DNA of 64,000 nt, taken from Chrysomallon squamiferum. Its lineage: Eukaryota > Mollusca > Gastropoda > Neomphalida > Peltospiridae. This document shows positions 24,541-40,067 of this stretch, one piece after another. Made by a program: the position numbers and the translations under genes. The notes beneath the pieces are model-generated. The model saw nothing but the letters and a program-made list of their open reading frames with translations, was not told the origin of the DNA and searched no databases. Location of the stretch: assembly GCA_012295275.1 (NCBI GenBank), contig CM022668.1, forward strand, positions 6,155,896-6,219,895, in the 5' to 3' direction. The first letter of the stretch is position 1. Each line of letters opens with the position of its first letter.

Positions 24541-25997
24541 ATATTCAAGTAATTATTATTATTATTATTTCTGATTTTTCAATGTATAGCATAATGATAT
24601 TAATGTGTTTGAACAGATTTTCAGGGGTTTTAAATTTATTTTTTCCAGGAATGAACTGTAAGAAAAAAATAAAAAAATAAAAAGTAAAATGATTAGAGAG
24701 AAAAAAGAACAATATGGTACAATAGATTCACTGCTCCATTGATCTGAATACATCTACAGAAACAAAAACATTCAAGTGGCTTTGATATGACAAAAGTCTG
24801 ACTGCTGCTTGATGTTATATTTATACTAAGAAAGCAATAAATATTTAATTACGATATAAGTTACAGTGATCATTGTTTCACTACACTGATGATAATCTGT
24901 GTACAACGTATTGTGTGCAATTCTAAACAAGATCTATTTAATATTTAATTACATCCGTTTGACTGACGACTTCTACTGCTGTGTTTGTTCTGTCATAAAA
25001 TGATTCCATTTCACTGACTGACTTCTATATTAATTGAATTTATTCATCCATTCATTCATTCGTTAGTCCTTCATCAGTGTATTTGTTTTCTATCGATATT
25101 TACTTACGTATACATTTTCTGTTTACCTAGATACTTATATATTTAGCGACACATCTATCTACCTTTCTATTAATCTATAGATCCATCCATCCATCCATGC
25201 ATCTATCCATGTGCCTATGTATCTCTCTATTTATATGTATATCTCTCTATTCATCTATCTATCAGCTTACTTATATACCCAACTGTATTGCCAGTCTGTG
25301 AAAATCCCCCCTCTCTCTCTTTGTATACATACACATATTCATATAGATATTTATATAGATACTTACATATATACATAAAATAATTTATCGAAATACATTT
25401 AGTTAATTTAATTACTGTTTTTTCAAAAGAAATTTAAATAATTAGTATTTCAGGCAAACAGAAATAACTGGTTACTGCTTTAAGATATCACCTTTTTTTT
25501 TCGTCAAGATAAATAGCTAACGCAGCTTGGTAAAGCCTAGCTGCATTTGGTATTCCAACCTTCGCAGTTATCGTCCTGCCCATATATATATGTAGCATAT
25601 ATTCCGTTATAAATGAAAATCTAAAATAACTGTCAGATAAATAAACAGACAGATCGATAGATATGTAAATATATAGCTGTATCCAGATACAGTACGTAAA
25701 TTGACGTCAGTAAATTAGACAATTAGCGATCGTTAAGTCAGTTCGCTGCGTCTGTATGAATGTTTAATTCTTCACCAGTCAAAACAGCCAATAAGCAATC
25801 ACATAAACAGACGCCTCTCGATGTCGATACGTCTATTTGTGAAGTATTATAAGAAACCAGTGAACTACGGACAATTAGCCTGAACTCAGAAATCAACGGT
25901 TTAACGGAGACAGCTTAAAGAATATAATACTGAAATCAAAAGAAAGAAAAGTGGATTTATTTTATTTCTTATTTTTAGATTCTTACAAAGATTAAAA
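24541..25997 (+). other. Leader and upstream block of a deleted FReD unit
   Basis: Closely matches the sequence in front of gene A (1-1398), including the CCAAT box at 25788-25792. The gene that should follow is almost entirely missing. Confidence 0.75.
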
Positions 25998-26035
25998 ATG
26001 AAATTTTCTGGAATTTATATCTTATTCGTTAATCA
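25998..26035 (+). pseudogene. Relic of FReD exon 1 (first 12 codons)
   Basis: ATGAAATTTTCTGGAATTTA and the next 18 bases match exon 1. The sequence then jumps directly to the 3' flank that lies at about 4557 in the gene A unit. About 3.1 kb (the rest of exon 1 to past exon 6) is deleted, with at most one base of overlap at the junction. Confidence 0.9.
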
Positions 26036-27720
<1,685 letters not shown>

Positions 27721-29326
27721 CAACATTAACAGTATTCATGCTGTTGGTGCATGTAAAACAGATATATTATTAAATGCACTTACAAAACGAATTTGTCCTG
27801 ATCAAATCTGTGTGTGTACTTAAAAAGGTAGACAAGAAACCACTTTTATTATTGACCTGAGAGGTTGATCTATATTGATCTTTATTGAAGTGATTATTAT
27901 TCTTATTCTTACTGATTTATCAATGTATAGCATAATGATATTAAAGAGTGTAACAGATTTTCAGAGATTTTAAATTAATTTTTTACAGGAATGAACTGTA
28001 ATAAAATGTAAAAATAAAAATTAAAAAGATTAGAGAAAAAAAGAAAACAATATGGTACAATAGTAGTAATCTAAACAACAACAAACCCAACAATAACAAA
28101 ACATAAAAAGCAATCAAAACGGAAAAATAAAATATAATATCATAAATTTAAATTAAATTAAAATTAAATAAATAAATGAATACTACTACTATTAGTAATA
28201 CTAATATTACTAAATCAACTAATAATAGTATTTTAGATTGTACCTTTCACTTTACAAAATCCGATAGAATGATATTGAAAACAGTTTTGTAATTATGGAA
28301 AACATTTCTTGAGGAATCCGGATTCACCAGGGCGTTACCTTTCATCCTTTTTGTTTATTCAGAATTCATGAGAACTGCTTAATACTGCATGAAGATACTT
28401 AAACTTTTCAATCCATTACTTTAGAAACAAGCACCTACATTGATCTGAGTACATCTACAGAAACAAAAGCAGTGAAACGGCTTTGATATGATAAAAGTCT
28501 GACTGCTTGATATTATTTTTATACTAAGAAAGCAATAAAGATTTAATTACGATATCAGATACATGGATTATGGTTTCTCTGCAGTGATCATAATCTGTGT
28601 ACAACATATTGTGTACAGTTCTAAACAAGATTTATTTAATATTTAATTACTCCTGTATTTGTTCTGTCATAAAACGATCCGATTTCACTGACTGAATTCT
28701 ATATTAATTGAATTTATTCATCCTACCTTTCATTCATTCATTTATTCATTTATCAGTGTATCAGTGTTTAGTTTCGTATCTATCGATATTTACATATCTA
28801 TACATTTTCTGTTTACCTAGATACTTAAATATTTAGCGACACATCTGTCTACCTTTCCATTAATATACATTAATCCGTCCATCCATACATACATCTTCCA
28901 TGCGCCTATGTATCTCTGTGTTTATCTGTATATCTCTTTATGCATCTATATGCTATCTTTTTTATATATCTAACTGTATTGCCAGTCTGTACAATTCCTC
29001 TCTATCTGTCTATCTGTATTCATATACATATTCATATAGATTTTCATATCCAAGAATAGACACTTAAAGATCGTCAAGTCAGTTCGCTGCGTTTCTATGA
29101 ATATTTAATTCTCCACCGATCAAAACGGGTAAAATAGTCAATAAGCAGACACCTCCCATGACGATACGTCTATTTCAGAAGTTTTCTAACAACCAGAGAA
29201 CAATTACTCTAAACGCAGAAGTCAACGGTTTAACAGAGACAGCGGAACGAACGTAATATTCGAATCATAAGAAAGAAAACTTGATTTATTTTATTTGTTA
29301 TTTTAAGATTCTTACAAATATTAAAA
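27721..29326 (+). other. Leader and upstream region of FReD gene F
   Basis: Close copy of the 5850-7528 region in front of B, with small indels. It lacks the longer CCAAT block, as B does. No gene seen. Confidence 0.6.
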
Positions 29327-29867
29327 ATGAAATTTTCTGGATTTTATATCTTATTCGTTAATCACGTCATAGGTGTGATACATCGAGACATGGAATTTCG
29401 AAACCACGTCATGACCACGACGTCTCCATCGTCGCTGTACGACTGTTCTGCTGCCTGTGTAGCTGATATGTGTTGTAAATCTTTTAACTTCTTCACGTCT
29501 ACCCTGGAGTGTCAACTCAACTACAAAACAGAGGAAGAAAGTTCACAAGATTTTGTCACAAAGAAAGGATCAGTTTACCAAGACAAAGATTCTATAGACA
29601 AAGTGAGATATTTTAATTTTGTGCTTATTTTTATACATCTTCTACTGTTATTGCTGCTTCTATTACAGGTACCACAGTTCCACCACAACTACTACTATTA
29701 ATACTGTTGTATTACCGGAACTACTACAAAATTATTTTATCACTATTGTTACGATTGCTACTACTACTGTTATTGTTACTATTAGTAAAGCTACTACAAC
29801 TAATACTGCATTGTTAATATTACTATAGATACACCTATGACTATTATTTTACTACTACTAACAGTAT

Positions 29868-29902
<35 letters not shown>

Positions 29903-29913
29903 TATTTATTTTA

Positions 29914-29982
<69 letters not shown>

Positions 29983-31193
29983 CTTTGCAGACTGTATCTG
30001 GAATTTGTGGTACTGACGTCTGTCTGTCGTATCAAAAATGTCAAGTCACACGTATGAATGATGTGAAATGTGTATCACGTGACAGTGACGTAACACCATC
30101 AGCTACTCAACCTTCCACACGTAAATCTAATCTAGACAAAGCACTCATAGATAAATTTGTTTTGTTCGTTTTCTCGATGAACAAATAACTTAGCCTACTA
30201 AAAGTATTCATACATAGAAACCTGTATGAAAGTAACTAACACAAATATAAAGGAATAGTATGAAAGTTTGTAATTAAATTATGGTACAACTTTTCCTCGA
30301 ATTAACAGATTTTAATATTGGTTCATATTAAATAAGAAAATGTAGAATTGCATATTCTTCATAGGTTTTGTTCCTGATGTGATGCGAAACTGTTATGACG
30401 TCATGATGACGTTTCCATGCTCTGGACATGCTGTGTGGAAGACATCTCAGGTTAACAACGTGCCAGCGTTTTGTGATATGTCAACTCTTAACGGTGGTTG
30501 GTTGGTTAGTAAGTTTATTTGTGTCCATTAGAAAAATTATATGTAAATGAATACAGACATACATACATAGGTACATACATACATAGGTTCATACTTACAT
30601 ACAAATATATATAGATATATATTTACATACATACAAATATGTATACTTATATGCATACATATATAAAACACACATACACACATACATACACACATACTTA
30701 CCTACTTATTTACCTACGTCCATTTGTGTCTTAAACTAATGTGCAGATTATACAAAGACGGATGGACGGATCTACAGACTTCTACAGAACATGTCAGGAA
30801 TACAAGGAAGGATTTGGAGATGTAGAAAGAGAATACTGGTTTGGTAAGAAATTGTTTACTATTTCATGAGATGCATCTATCAGGTAACTGTGACAAATAA
30901 TTTTTGTGTTTTATGTTCAAAGAAAAATAAATATAAAGTCGTAGAATATTTTGATTCTTCTTTTTCTTCTTCTTCTTCTTCTTCTATTTCTTCTTTCTAT
31001 TATTATTATTATTACTGCTGTTGTTCAGGAAACGAGAACATCTACAAGATAACAAGTAAACAGGAATACGAGCTACGTGTTGATCTAGAAGACTTTGAAG
31101 GAAACAAACGTTACGCGATGTACTCGACATTTTCACTGGGTAGTGAGGCGGAGAACTACACTCTACACATTGGATCTTACAGCGGAAACGCAG
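29327..31193 (+). CDS. FReD gene F, partial: exons 1-5, running into an assembly gap
   Basis: Exons: 29327-29602, 29991-30120, 30365-30504, 30747-30843, 31029-31193, all open, phases 0,1,0,1,1. A close copy of B about 21.8 kb away. It shares the weak GTTAGT donor, the Trp-to-Cys change in exon 4 (TGT 30792-30794) and EYWFG. Differences include SPSSLYD and KTEEESS in exon 1 and HAVWKTSQ in exon 3. About 240 bp of intron 5 follow, then 200 Ns, and beyond the gap the leader of the next unit starts. Exon 6, with the calcium site and the C-terminal cysteine pair, is therefore either in the gap or deleted, and the state of the gene cannot be decided. Confidence 0.8.
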
Positions 31194-31433
31194 GTTGGTC
31201 TGGCATCAGTCAATAGAAACAATAAAAATATATTCTTGTATTATAATATGCTGATGATACAAAGTAATATCTATGATAAAATTTAGTGTATATGTTCAAT
31301 CAAAAATCTGTTAACCGAATATCAAATCAACTAGCATGTTCAATGTTCTTTCTGTGAGGTATTTAATTTAGTAAAACGTCATAACCGTTCTGTTCCAGTC
31401 TTTGTTTAGAACAAGCCAAACAGACCCAACGAA

Positions 31434-31633
31434 NNNNNNNNNNNNNNNNNNNNNNNNNNNNNNNNNNNNNNNNNNNNNNNNNNNNNNNNNNNNNNNNNNN
31501 NNNNNNNNNNNNNNNNNNNNNNNNNNNNNNNNNNNNNNNNNNNNNNNNNNNNNNNNNNNNNNNNNNNNNNNNNNNNNNNNNNNNNNNNNNNNNNNNNNNN
31601 NNNNNNNNNNNNNNNNNNNNNNNNNNNNNNNNN
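31434..31633. other. Assembly gap (200 N)
   Basis: Exactly 200 Ns, which looks like a placeholder length and not a measured one. By comparison with gene B, the missing DNA could hold the rest of intron 5, exon 6 and a 3' flank. Confidence 0.98.
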
Positions 31634-32704
31634 TTTAATATTTAATTACATGTGTATGACTGACGATTTCTACTGCTGTGTTTGTTCTGTCATAAAATGA
31701 TTCCATTTCACTGACTGACTTCTATATTAATTGAATTTATTCATCCATCCATTCATTCGTTACTCCTTGATCAGTGTATTTGTTTTCTATCTATCGATAT
31801 TTACTTATCTATACATTTTCTGTTTACGTAGATACTTATATATTTAGCGACACATCTATCTACCTTTCTATTAATCTATTGATCCATCCATCCATCCATG
31901 CATCTCTCCATGTGCCTATGTATCTCTCTATTTATATGTATATCTCTCTATCCATCTATCTATCAGCTTACTTATATACCGAACTGTATTGCCAGTCTGT
32001 GAATCTCCCCCTCTCTCTTTGTATACATACACATATTCATATAGATATTTATATAGATACTTACATATATACATAAAATAATTTATCGAAATACATTTAG
32101 TTAATTTAATTACTGTTTTTAAAAAAGAAATTAAAACAACTACTATTTCAGCCAAAAAGAAATAACAGGTTACTGCTTTAAGATATCACCTTTGTTTTGG
32201 TGGAGATAAATAGCTAACGCAGCTTGGTAAAGCCTCGCTGCATTTGGTATTCCAACCTTCGCAGTTATCGTCGTGCTCATATATATATGTAGCATATATT
32301 CCGCAATAAATGAAAATCTAAAATGACTGTCAGATAAATAAACAGACAGATCGATATATATGTAAATATATAGTTGCATCTGGATACAGTACGTAAATTC
32401 ACATAAGTAAATTAGACAATTAGCGATCGTTAAGTCAGTTCGCTGCGTCTGTATGAATGTTTAATTCTTCACCAATTAAAACAGACAAAACAGCCAATAA
32501 GCAATCACATAAACAGACGCCTCTCGATGTCGATACGTCTATTTGTGAAGTATTATAAGAAACCAGAGAACTACGGACAATTAGCCTGAACTCAGAAATC
32601 AACGGTTTAACGGAGACAGCTTAAAGAACATAATATTCGAATCATAAAAAAGAAAAACTGGATTTATTTTATTTCTTATTTTTACATTCTTACAAAGATT
32701 AAAA
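31634..32704 (+). promoter_or_regulatory. Leader and conserved upstream block of FReD gene G
   Basis: Matches about 340-1398 in front of A, with CCAAT at 32494-32498, about 210 bp before the ATG, and the TATTATAAG string near 32550. Promoter role is inferred. Confidence 0.45.
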
Positions 32705-33258
32705 ATGAAATTTTCTGGAATTTATATCTTATTCGTTAATCACGTCATAGGTGTGATACATCGAGACATGGAATTTCGAAACCACGTCATGACCACGACG
32801 TCTCAGTCGTCGTTGTATGACTGTTCTGCTGCCTGTGTAGCTGATATGTGTTGTGAATCCTTTAACTTCTTCACGTCTACCCTGGAGTGTCAACTCAACT
32901 ACAAAACAAAGGAAGAAAGTTCACAAGATTTTGTCACAAAGACAGGATCACTTTACCAAGACAAATATTCTATAGCCAAGGTGAGATATTTTAATTTCTT
33001 GTTTATTTTATTACAACAACAATTACTACTACTGCTATTACTACTACTACTACTGCTGCTTCTAATACTACTAGTACTACAATTACTACTGGTAATATAA
33101 CGATTGCTATTGTTACTACTACTTCTGTTACGAATAGTATTATCGCGACTACTTTTACTACTACTATTACTACAACTAATTTTGAGACTACTATTATGAC
33201 TATCTCTACTTCTATTATAGCTACGACAGTTCCATCACAACTACTACTATTACTATTA

Positions 33259-33289
<31 letters not shown>

Positions 33290-33451
33290 GTTGTTGTTAT
33301 TGTAACGATTACTCCTACTACTGATATTGTTACTACGAGTAACACTACTACAACTTATACTGTATTGTTAATAGTAATATAGATGCACCAATGACTATTA
33401 TTTTACTATTGTTAATATGGCTGATATTATCACTATTACTACTAGTAGTGG

Positions 33452-33499
<48 letters not shown>

Positions 33500-34657
33500 T
33501 TTTAATTCTTAATTTTGTTTTATTTTATCATATTTTATTTTACTTTATTTTATTTTATTTCATTTATTTATTTATTATTTGCTATTTGCAGACTGTAACT
33601 GGAATTTGTGATACGGATGTCTGTCTGTCGTATCGAAAAATGTCAAGTCACACGTATGAATGATGCGAAATGTGTATCACGTGACAGTGACGTAACACCA
33701 TCAGCTACACAACCCTCCACTGGTAAATGTAATTTAGACAAAGCACTGATAGATACATTTGTTTTGTCCGTTTTCTGGATGAACGAATAACTTAGTCTAC
33801 TAAAAGTGTTCATACATAGAAACCTGTATATTTATATTTGAAAGTAATTAACAAAAGCATAAAAGAATAGTACCAAAGTTTATAATTAAATAACGGTATA
33901 GCTTTTACTCTAAAATAACAGACTTTAATAATGGTTCATATTAAATAAGAAAATGAAGAAATTACATATTCTTCATAGATCATGGTCCTGATGTGACACG
34001 AAACTGTTATGACGTCATGATGTCGTATCCCTGCTCTGGACCTGCTGTATTGACGTCATCTGAGGTTCACAACGTGATAGTGTTTTGTGACATGTCAACT
34101 CTTTACGGTGGTTGGTTGGTAAGTAGGGACCAGTCATTTTAGAGGTTATTTTATTTGTATTAATTTATTATTTCTTCATTCGATCATTCATCCATTCATT
34201 GATTCATTAATTAGTTCATTAAATGATTCACTTATTTATTTATTCATATCTTTATTTGTTATTGTTGCTTTACTTCTTTTCATTAGTAAAATGTAATACA
34301 CATATTTACACGAATACAAACAGACATACATTGATACATACATACATATATACAAATATGCATACATTCATGCATAGATTCATAAAACACACATACTTAC
34401 CTACTTATTTACCAACGTCCATTTTTGCCTTAAACTAACGCACAGATTATACAAAGACGGATGGACGGATCTACAGACTTCTACAGAACATGGCAGGAAT
34501 ACAAGGAAGGATTTGGAGATGTAGAAAGAGAATACTGGTTGGGTAAGAATTTGATTACTAGTTGATGAGATAATTCCATCACATAACTGTGATAAATAAT
34601 TTTTGTGTTTTATGTTCAAAGAAAAATGATACCTCAATATAGAGTCTTAGAATATCA

Positions 34658-34702
<45 letters not shown>

Positions 34703-34716
34703 TTATTATTGTTATT

Positions 34717-34747
<31 letters not shown>

Positions 34748-35636
34748 GTTGTTGTTGTTGTTGTTATTGCTGTTGTTCAGGAAACGAGAACATCTACAAG
34801 ATAACAAGTAAACAGGAATACGAGCTACGTGTTGATCTAGAAGACTTTGAAGGAAACAAACGTTACGCGATGTACTCGACATTTTCACTGGGTAGTGAGG
34901 CGGAGAACTACACTCTACACATTGGACCTTACAGCGGAAACGCAGGTTGGACTTGTAACAAGCTAAAACAGACTGAATGAATATATATATATATTTATGT
35001 TTGTCTATATGTGTCTATATGCAGTTATGTCTGTAAGAAAACGTGTGCCTGTCTGTGTCTATGTATGTATGTGTGTCTGTGAATGTTTGAATATATTTCT
35101 CTCTCAGCATATATCTGTATATAAATGTGTTTCTTTGTCAGTTTGTTTGTTTGTACGTACGTCTGTCATTTCTTTATCATTGTGGCTTGGATTATAACTG
35201 AGTTTCTGTGTTAATGTATTTCTACATTTGTGCGTGTATCTGTGTATTGGAGATTGTACTTGTATGTATAAGTAGTTTTTGCCAAAAGTGAAAAAAATTT
35301 CGTACGAATATTGCTCTTGCTATTATTTCGCAGTAACAATGATAATTGGCAATTATACTTTTTTCCCGTTCCAAAGGTGACTCACTTTCCGGGCACAATG
35401 CTCAGTCTTTTACAACTAAGGATAAGGATCAGGATACGCATTCTTCAAACTGTGCCGAAAAGTATCATGGAGCGTGGTGGTACAAACGCTGTCACCGTTC
35501 AAATCTAAACGGCTTGTACCTGGGAGGCCTTACTACGGTATACGCGAAAGGAGTTACTTGGAGTTCGTGGAGAGGCCAGTACTACTCCTTGAAGAGAACT
35601 GAAATGAAAATAAGACCACTTTTGTCTGGAAAATAA
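32705..35636 (+). pseudogene. FReD gene G: six exons, one-base frameshift in exon 2
   Basis: Exons: 32705-32980, 33592-33722, 33979-34118, 34446-34542, 34781-34945, 35377-35636. All splice sites are good. Every exon matches the family, with [32 protein letters not shown] and [10 protein letters not shown]. Exon 2 is 131 bp instead of 130, because TATCAAAAATG reads TATCGAAAAATG near 33635. This shifts the frame and gives a stop at 33661-33663, after the PAN-like domain. Without that base the protein would be full length. G is the close partner of A but carries none of A's lesions. Alternatives are a sequencing or assembly error at an A-run, or a truncated PAN-only product of about 115 residues. 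Confidence 0.8.
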
Positions 35637-36214
35637 TACTAGTTTTTTCTCGAAAATAAACCAGTTTATTGTTGAAGATAAAAGAAATTACGTATTGAAG
35701 TTAAGATCAGATTAGCTTTGAAGATAAATTTCATATTCTTCGTTTAAGTCTTGTACAGGCTTTAATATTTCTGGACCGAATGAAGACGTTTATTTCATTG
35801 CTTTAAAATTCTGTATGTAAGTTTCTAATTGTTCATTTATTATTTCTTTTTTTACACGTGTGTTCATTTGTTTCGTTTTTGCTTAGAGGGACTAATTTTT
35901 AATGAGCTACTGTTTTTCGACATTTTAAATAAAAACATATAATTTCAAATAACTATTGTTGTGAATTTTTATCAACTGATGTTTTATTTAATAACATTAA
36001 AGCTTTGGGACATGACATTTTGCACACAAACACACAGACAGACATTGACAGACACAGAAAAAGAGACAGTGACTAAGAGGAATGTGGGAAAGAATGAGAA
36101 GTATAAGGATGGAAAGAAAGGGAAAGAAAGATCGACCTTCCTTCATTCGTTCGTTAATCGGTTCATTCATAATGCATATACATATACCTACCTACATACA
36201 TACATATAGATATA
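35637..36214 (+). other. 3' flank of FReD gene G
   Basis: AATAAA hexamers follow the stop (about 35655 and about 35930). The same flank follows A and E. Ends in CATA-rich sequence where the dispersed repeat is inserted. No gene seen. Confidence 0.55.
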
Positions 36215-36668
36215 AGAAAGTAAGTAAGGAATTAAATAAATAAATAGATAAATAAATAAAAAGAGGATATGTAAATATATTATAATATGAACTGATAAAA
36301 TAAACTATATATTCTAGTGACCTTTTTTAACCCTGTTCGTTCCTTCAAGTTTTTCGTATTTATTATAAAATTTCCTTTTCTGTTTTCTCTGTCTCACTTA
36401 CGATTATTATTAGTATTATAAAACTGTACGGTGAACAAAGTCAAGAAGAGAAAAGAAAATAACTAAATAAACAATTTTGAACTTAAGAGATAACTTTCAA
36501 ACGGCAGTGCATTTTCCAGTGTTTAAACTGATGGCCGCGTATTGAATACTGACAGTGTAACTTACGTTATAGATAAAAATAACAACAGTTTCCCGAGGAA
36601 TACTAAACTTCTAGGAATATATTAGTTTATATTACCTTTCTCTCCTTGCTTATGTTAAACCTTTACAT
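36215..36668 (+). mobile_element. Approximately 460-bp dispersed repeat, copy 1
   Basis: Interrupts the CATA/TATA-to-GA stretch that is continuous in the flank of E (about 23280-23345), so it looks inserted. A second copy lies at 40068-40535 in the opposite orientation. Shared landmarks are TTCCCGAGGAATACTAAACT, TGTACGGTG and an (AATA)n tail. No coding capacity is seen, so it would be non-autonomous. The class is unknown. Confidence 0.65.
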
Positions 36669-36700
36669 TTTGTTTCTTTTATATATATATATATATATAT

Positions 36701-36704
<4 letters not shown>

Positions 36705-36779
<75 letters not shown>
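36705..36779. repeat. (GA)n microsatellite
   Basis: 75 bp of GA dinucleotides preceded by (AT)n, in the same position as the GA tracts in the other units. Confidence 0.95.
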
Positions 36780-36781
<2 letters not shown>

Positions 36782-37197
36782 AGTTCCAAACATTTCATCA
36801 GTCTTTGTTCTAATGGAACATTTCATAAATCTTATGGAATAATTCAGGTCGGAACATTTCACCACAGTATCGGACAATACATGATTATTATTATTGTTGT
36901 TTTAAATAGAACAGTACTAATAACAACTGTAATTACTAAAGAAGCAGCAGCAGTAGTAATGTAACAGCAGCCGTAGTATTTCTGGTAGCAGTAACAGTCG
37001 TAGTAACTTTGACTGCTATTGTAGAGTAGTAAAATAATAGTTATAGCAGTAGGAATGTTTATGTCTTATAGTAATACTACAAGTAATCATGTGAAATATT
37101 ACTACAAGAAATAACATAAGTATCTATAATAGAAGTTATCATGACGATAATAAAAATAATAATGATGATCATAATGATGACGATAACCATGTTTATA

Positions 37198-37247
<50 letters not shown>

Positions 37248-37277
37248 TACTACAACTACTACTACTACTACTACTAC

Positions 37278-37328
<51 letters not shown>

Positions 37329-37620
37329 CGACTTCATTAAAATAAGTTGTAGTGGTGGTATAGGTGAGGCAGTATAAACAATAACAGTATCTTTAACAAG
37401 AACAATTTTGTTTTTTATATTCTTTCTTCGATTAGACTTATGCTGAATTCGCTGGAGCATGTAGAACAGATATATTATTAAATGCACTTACAAAACGAAT
37501 TTCTGTTGATCCAACGCAGTATTTGCATTTGAAAAGAGGAAAACGAGAAATCACTTGAATATTTTATTATTGACGTTAGAGATGGATCTTTCAAAGCCAC
37601 TGTTCTGGATCTGTATTGAA
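36780..37620. repeat. Reduced composite 3' flank of unit G
   Basis: Remnants of the 43-bp repeats (about 36785-36865), a short 29-bp block (about 36945-36990), about 1.4 copies of the 57-bp repeat (37029-37110) and (TAA)n/(TAC)n at about 37196-37325. No gene seen. Confidence 0.7.
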
Positions 37621-37638
37621 GTATTTCTTCTTCTTCTT

Positions 37639-37700
<62 letters not shown>

Positions 37701-37776
37701 TATTGTGATGTTTTATTTTTGTTGTTATTATGACCACGGCTATCACTGTTACCGCTGCTTCTAACATAATCATCAC

Positions 37777-37818
<42 letters not shown>

Positions 37819-38410
37819 CTGTTTCATTGTCGTTTTACTTGGAAACATTTTTAACATAAGTTCGTTACATTTTGGACAATTTTCGATTCACTTCCATTTC
37901 TGTATAGTTATATATAATTAATTTAATTACATTAATTACAGAAAATATAAATTTATCCATTTATTAAATGTTTATTTTATTCATTGTGAAATTAAAAACA
38001 AAATAAAATTAAAATAACAAATATCTTTAGCTTCTAGTTTACAGTAGTCTGTTGTATACAACTGTCTGGTGTATGATCATAATGATGATATAAATTAAAC
38101 GAAGTAAATACATAAAAATTAGGAAAGAAAAAAATACATAAAACGAAGGAATGCATGAATGTATGAATGAACGAAGAAACAAATAGATAATTAAATACAT
38201 AAATTAAAATTGAAAGTCTTTAATAATAATCCTATTCATGAAAAATCACTATTTACACGAGACACACAGAACAGACTCGACACTGCGGATCATGCACAGG
38301 TTTTGCTTGTTTTCTTAATCAGATGAAAATAAACGTCTGAATAGCGCTCTAGGTTTACAATGACATGTTCGAGCGGCAGCCTAACTCGATCACTGTGCTG
38401 TGTCATTCTG
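37621..38410. other. Intergenic sequence with (TTC)n/(TTA)n
   Basis: (TTC)n then (TTA)n at about 37625-37695 and (TTA)n at about 37775-37815. About 37830-37990 recurs near 18070-18230. The rest is AT-rich without a credible open frame. Confidence 0.6.
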
Positions 38411-38414
38411 TAGT

Positions 38415-38470
38415 TTTATTTGTGGCTCAGGGGTTAGAGGTGTCGCCTTGTAAAGGGGGGGGGATAACCC
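38415..38470 (+). mobile_element. Possible tRNA-derived SINE head (A box)
   Basis: TGGCTCAGGGG at 38423-38433 fits TRGYNNANNGG exactly and is followed by GTTAGAGGTGTCGCCTTGTA, as in tRNA-derived SINE heads. A run of nine G follows and no B box is found downstream, so it is truncated or decayed. Confidence 0.4.
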
Positions 38471-39350
<880 letters not shown>

Positions 39351-39374
39351 ATATGTATAATCATGGATTTTGAA

Positions 39375-39530
39375 TATTGTATGGCACCCATTCGCCCGCA
39401 CTCCGAGTGCTGTCGATGTCACCGTTCGGCCACTGTGACAACCTTAAAAAAAGTTTCTCAGTAACCGAGGATAATCATCACTTTCCACGAAGCCGTTCTT
39501 TCTCTTTCGTCATTCTTGCGTGAAACCTGG
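39375..39530 (-). mobile_element. tRNA-type SINE fragment beside (CT)n, second copy
   Basis: On the minus strand TGGCCGAACGG (39422-39432) is an A-box match, followed by GTGACATCGACAGCACTCGG and GTGCGGGCGAATG. Shares about 90 bp with 17663-17810, and both lie next to (CT)n on the same side. Confidence 0.55.
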
Positions 39531-39609
39531 CACTGGCAGGTTTGTAGTTTTGTTTGAATATTCTCTGAGTTATGTACGTCTGATTACACTGGGCACTTAG
39601 TCAATATTC

Positions 39610-39735
39610 AAGAACGCAGTGACACAGACAGACAAAGTTCAGTCACGACTTCACCAACCCCGTCAGAAACCGCTGACGAGACTCGAACGTACGGCAATCA
39701 TTCGCCCGCACCCCCAAGGCGGATCATGTTACCAT
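39610..39735 (-). mobile_element. tRNA-type SINE fragment with B box
   Basis: On the minus strand GTGCGGGCGAATG (as in the 39375-39530 copy) is followed by ACGTTCGAGTC (about 39681-39691), close to the B-box consensus GGTTCGANTCC. This copy therefore holds the second half of the same tRNA-like head. It is cut at its A-box side by a (TG)n tract at 39738-39840. Confidence 0.5.
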
Positions 39736-39737
39736 GT

Positions 39738-39761
39738 GTGTGTCTGTGTGTGCTGTATGCG

Positions 39762-39801
<40 letters not shown>

Positions 39802-39840
39802 ATGTGTGTGTGTGTGTGTGTGTGAGTGTCTGTGTGTATT
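39738..39840. repeat. (TG)n microsatellite, interrupted
   Basis: TG dinucleotides with CTGTATG interruptions. Confidence 0.9.
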
Positions 39841-40067
39841 ATGTAAATATATGTGTGGTTATATTTGTGTATGGATGTATGTATGCCCGTTTGCATATGC
39901 GTACACACGCATTATACATATATAGAGATGCGGAAAGAGAAACTTACAGAAACACACACACACACGCACACATACACATAGCTAGAAAACAGACAGATAA
40001 TTAAATAGCTATACGCATTGAGAAATAATAAAATTACAAAAGTGATAAATAAAATAAAAATAATAAA

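Noticed and set aside
31402-31638. Open frame running through the gap
   Set aside because: Almost all residues are undetermined because of Ns.
37141-37377. Poly-Asn/poly-Thr and poly-Leu frames in (TAA)n and (TTA)n tracts, here and in many other places
   Set aside because: Trinucleotide repeat translations without flanking protein sequence.
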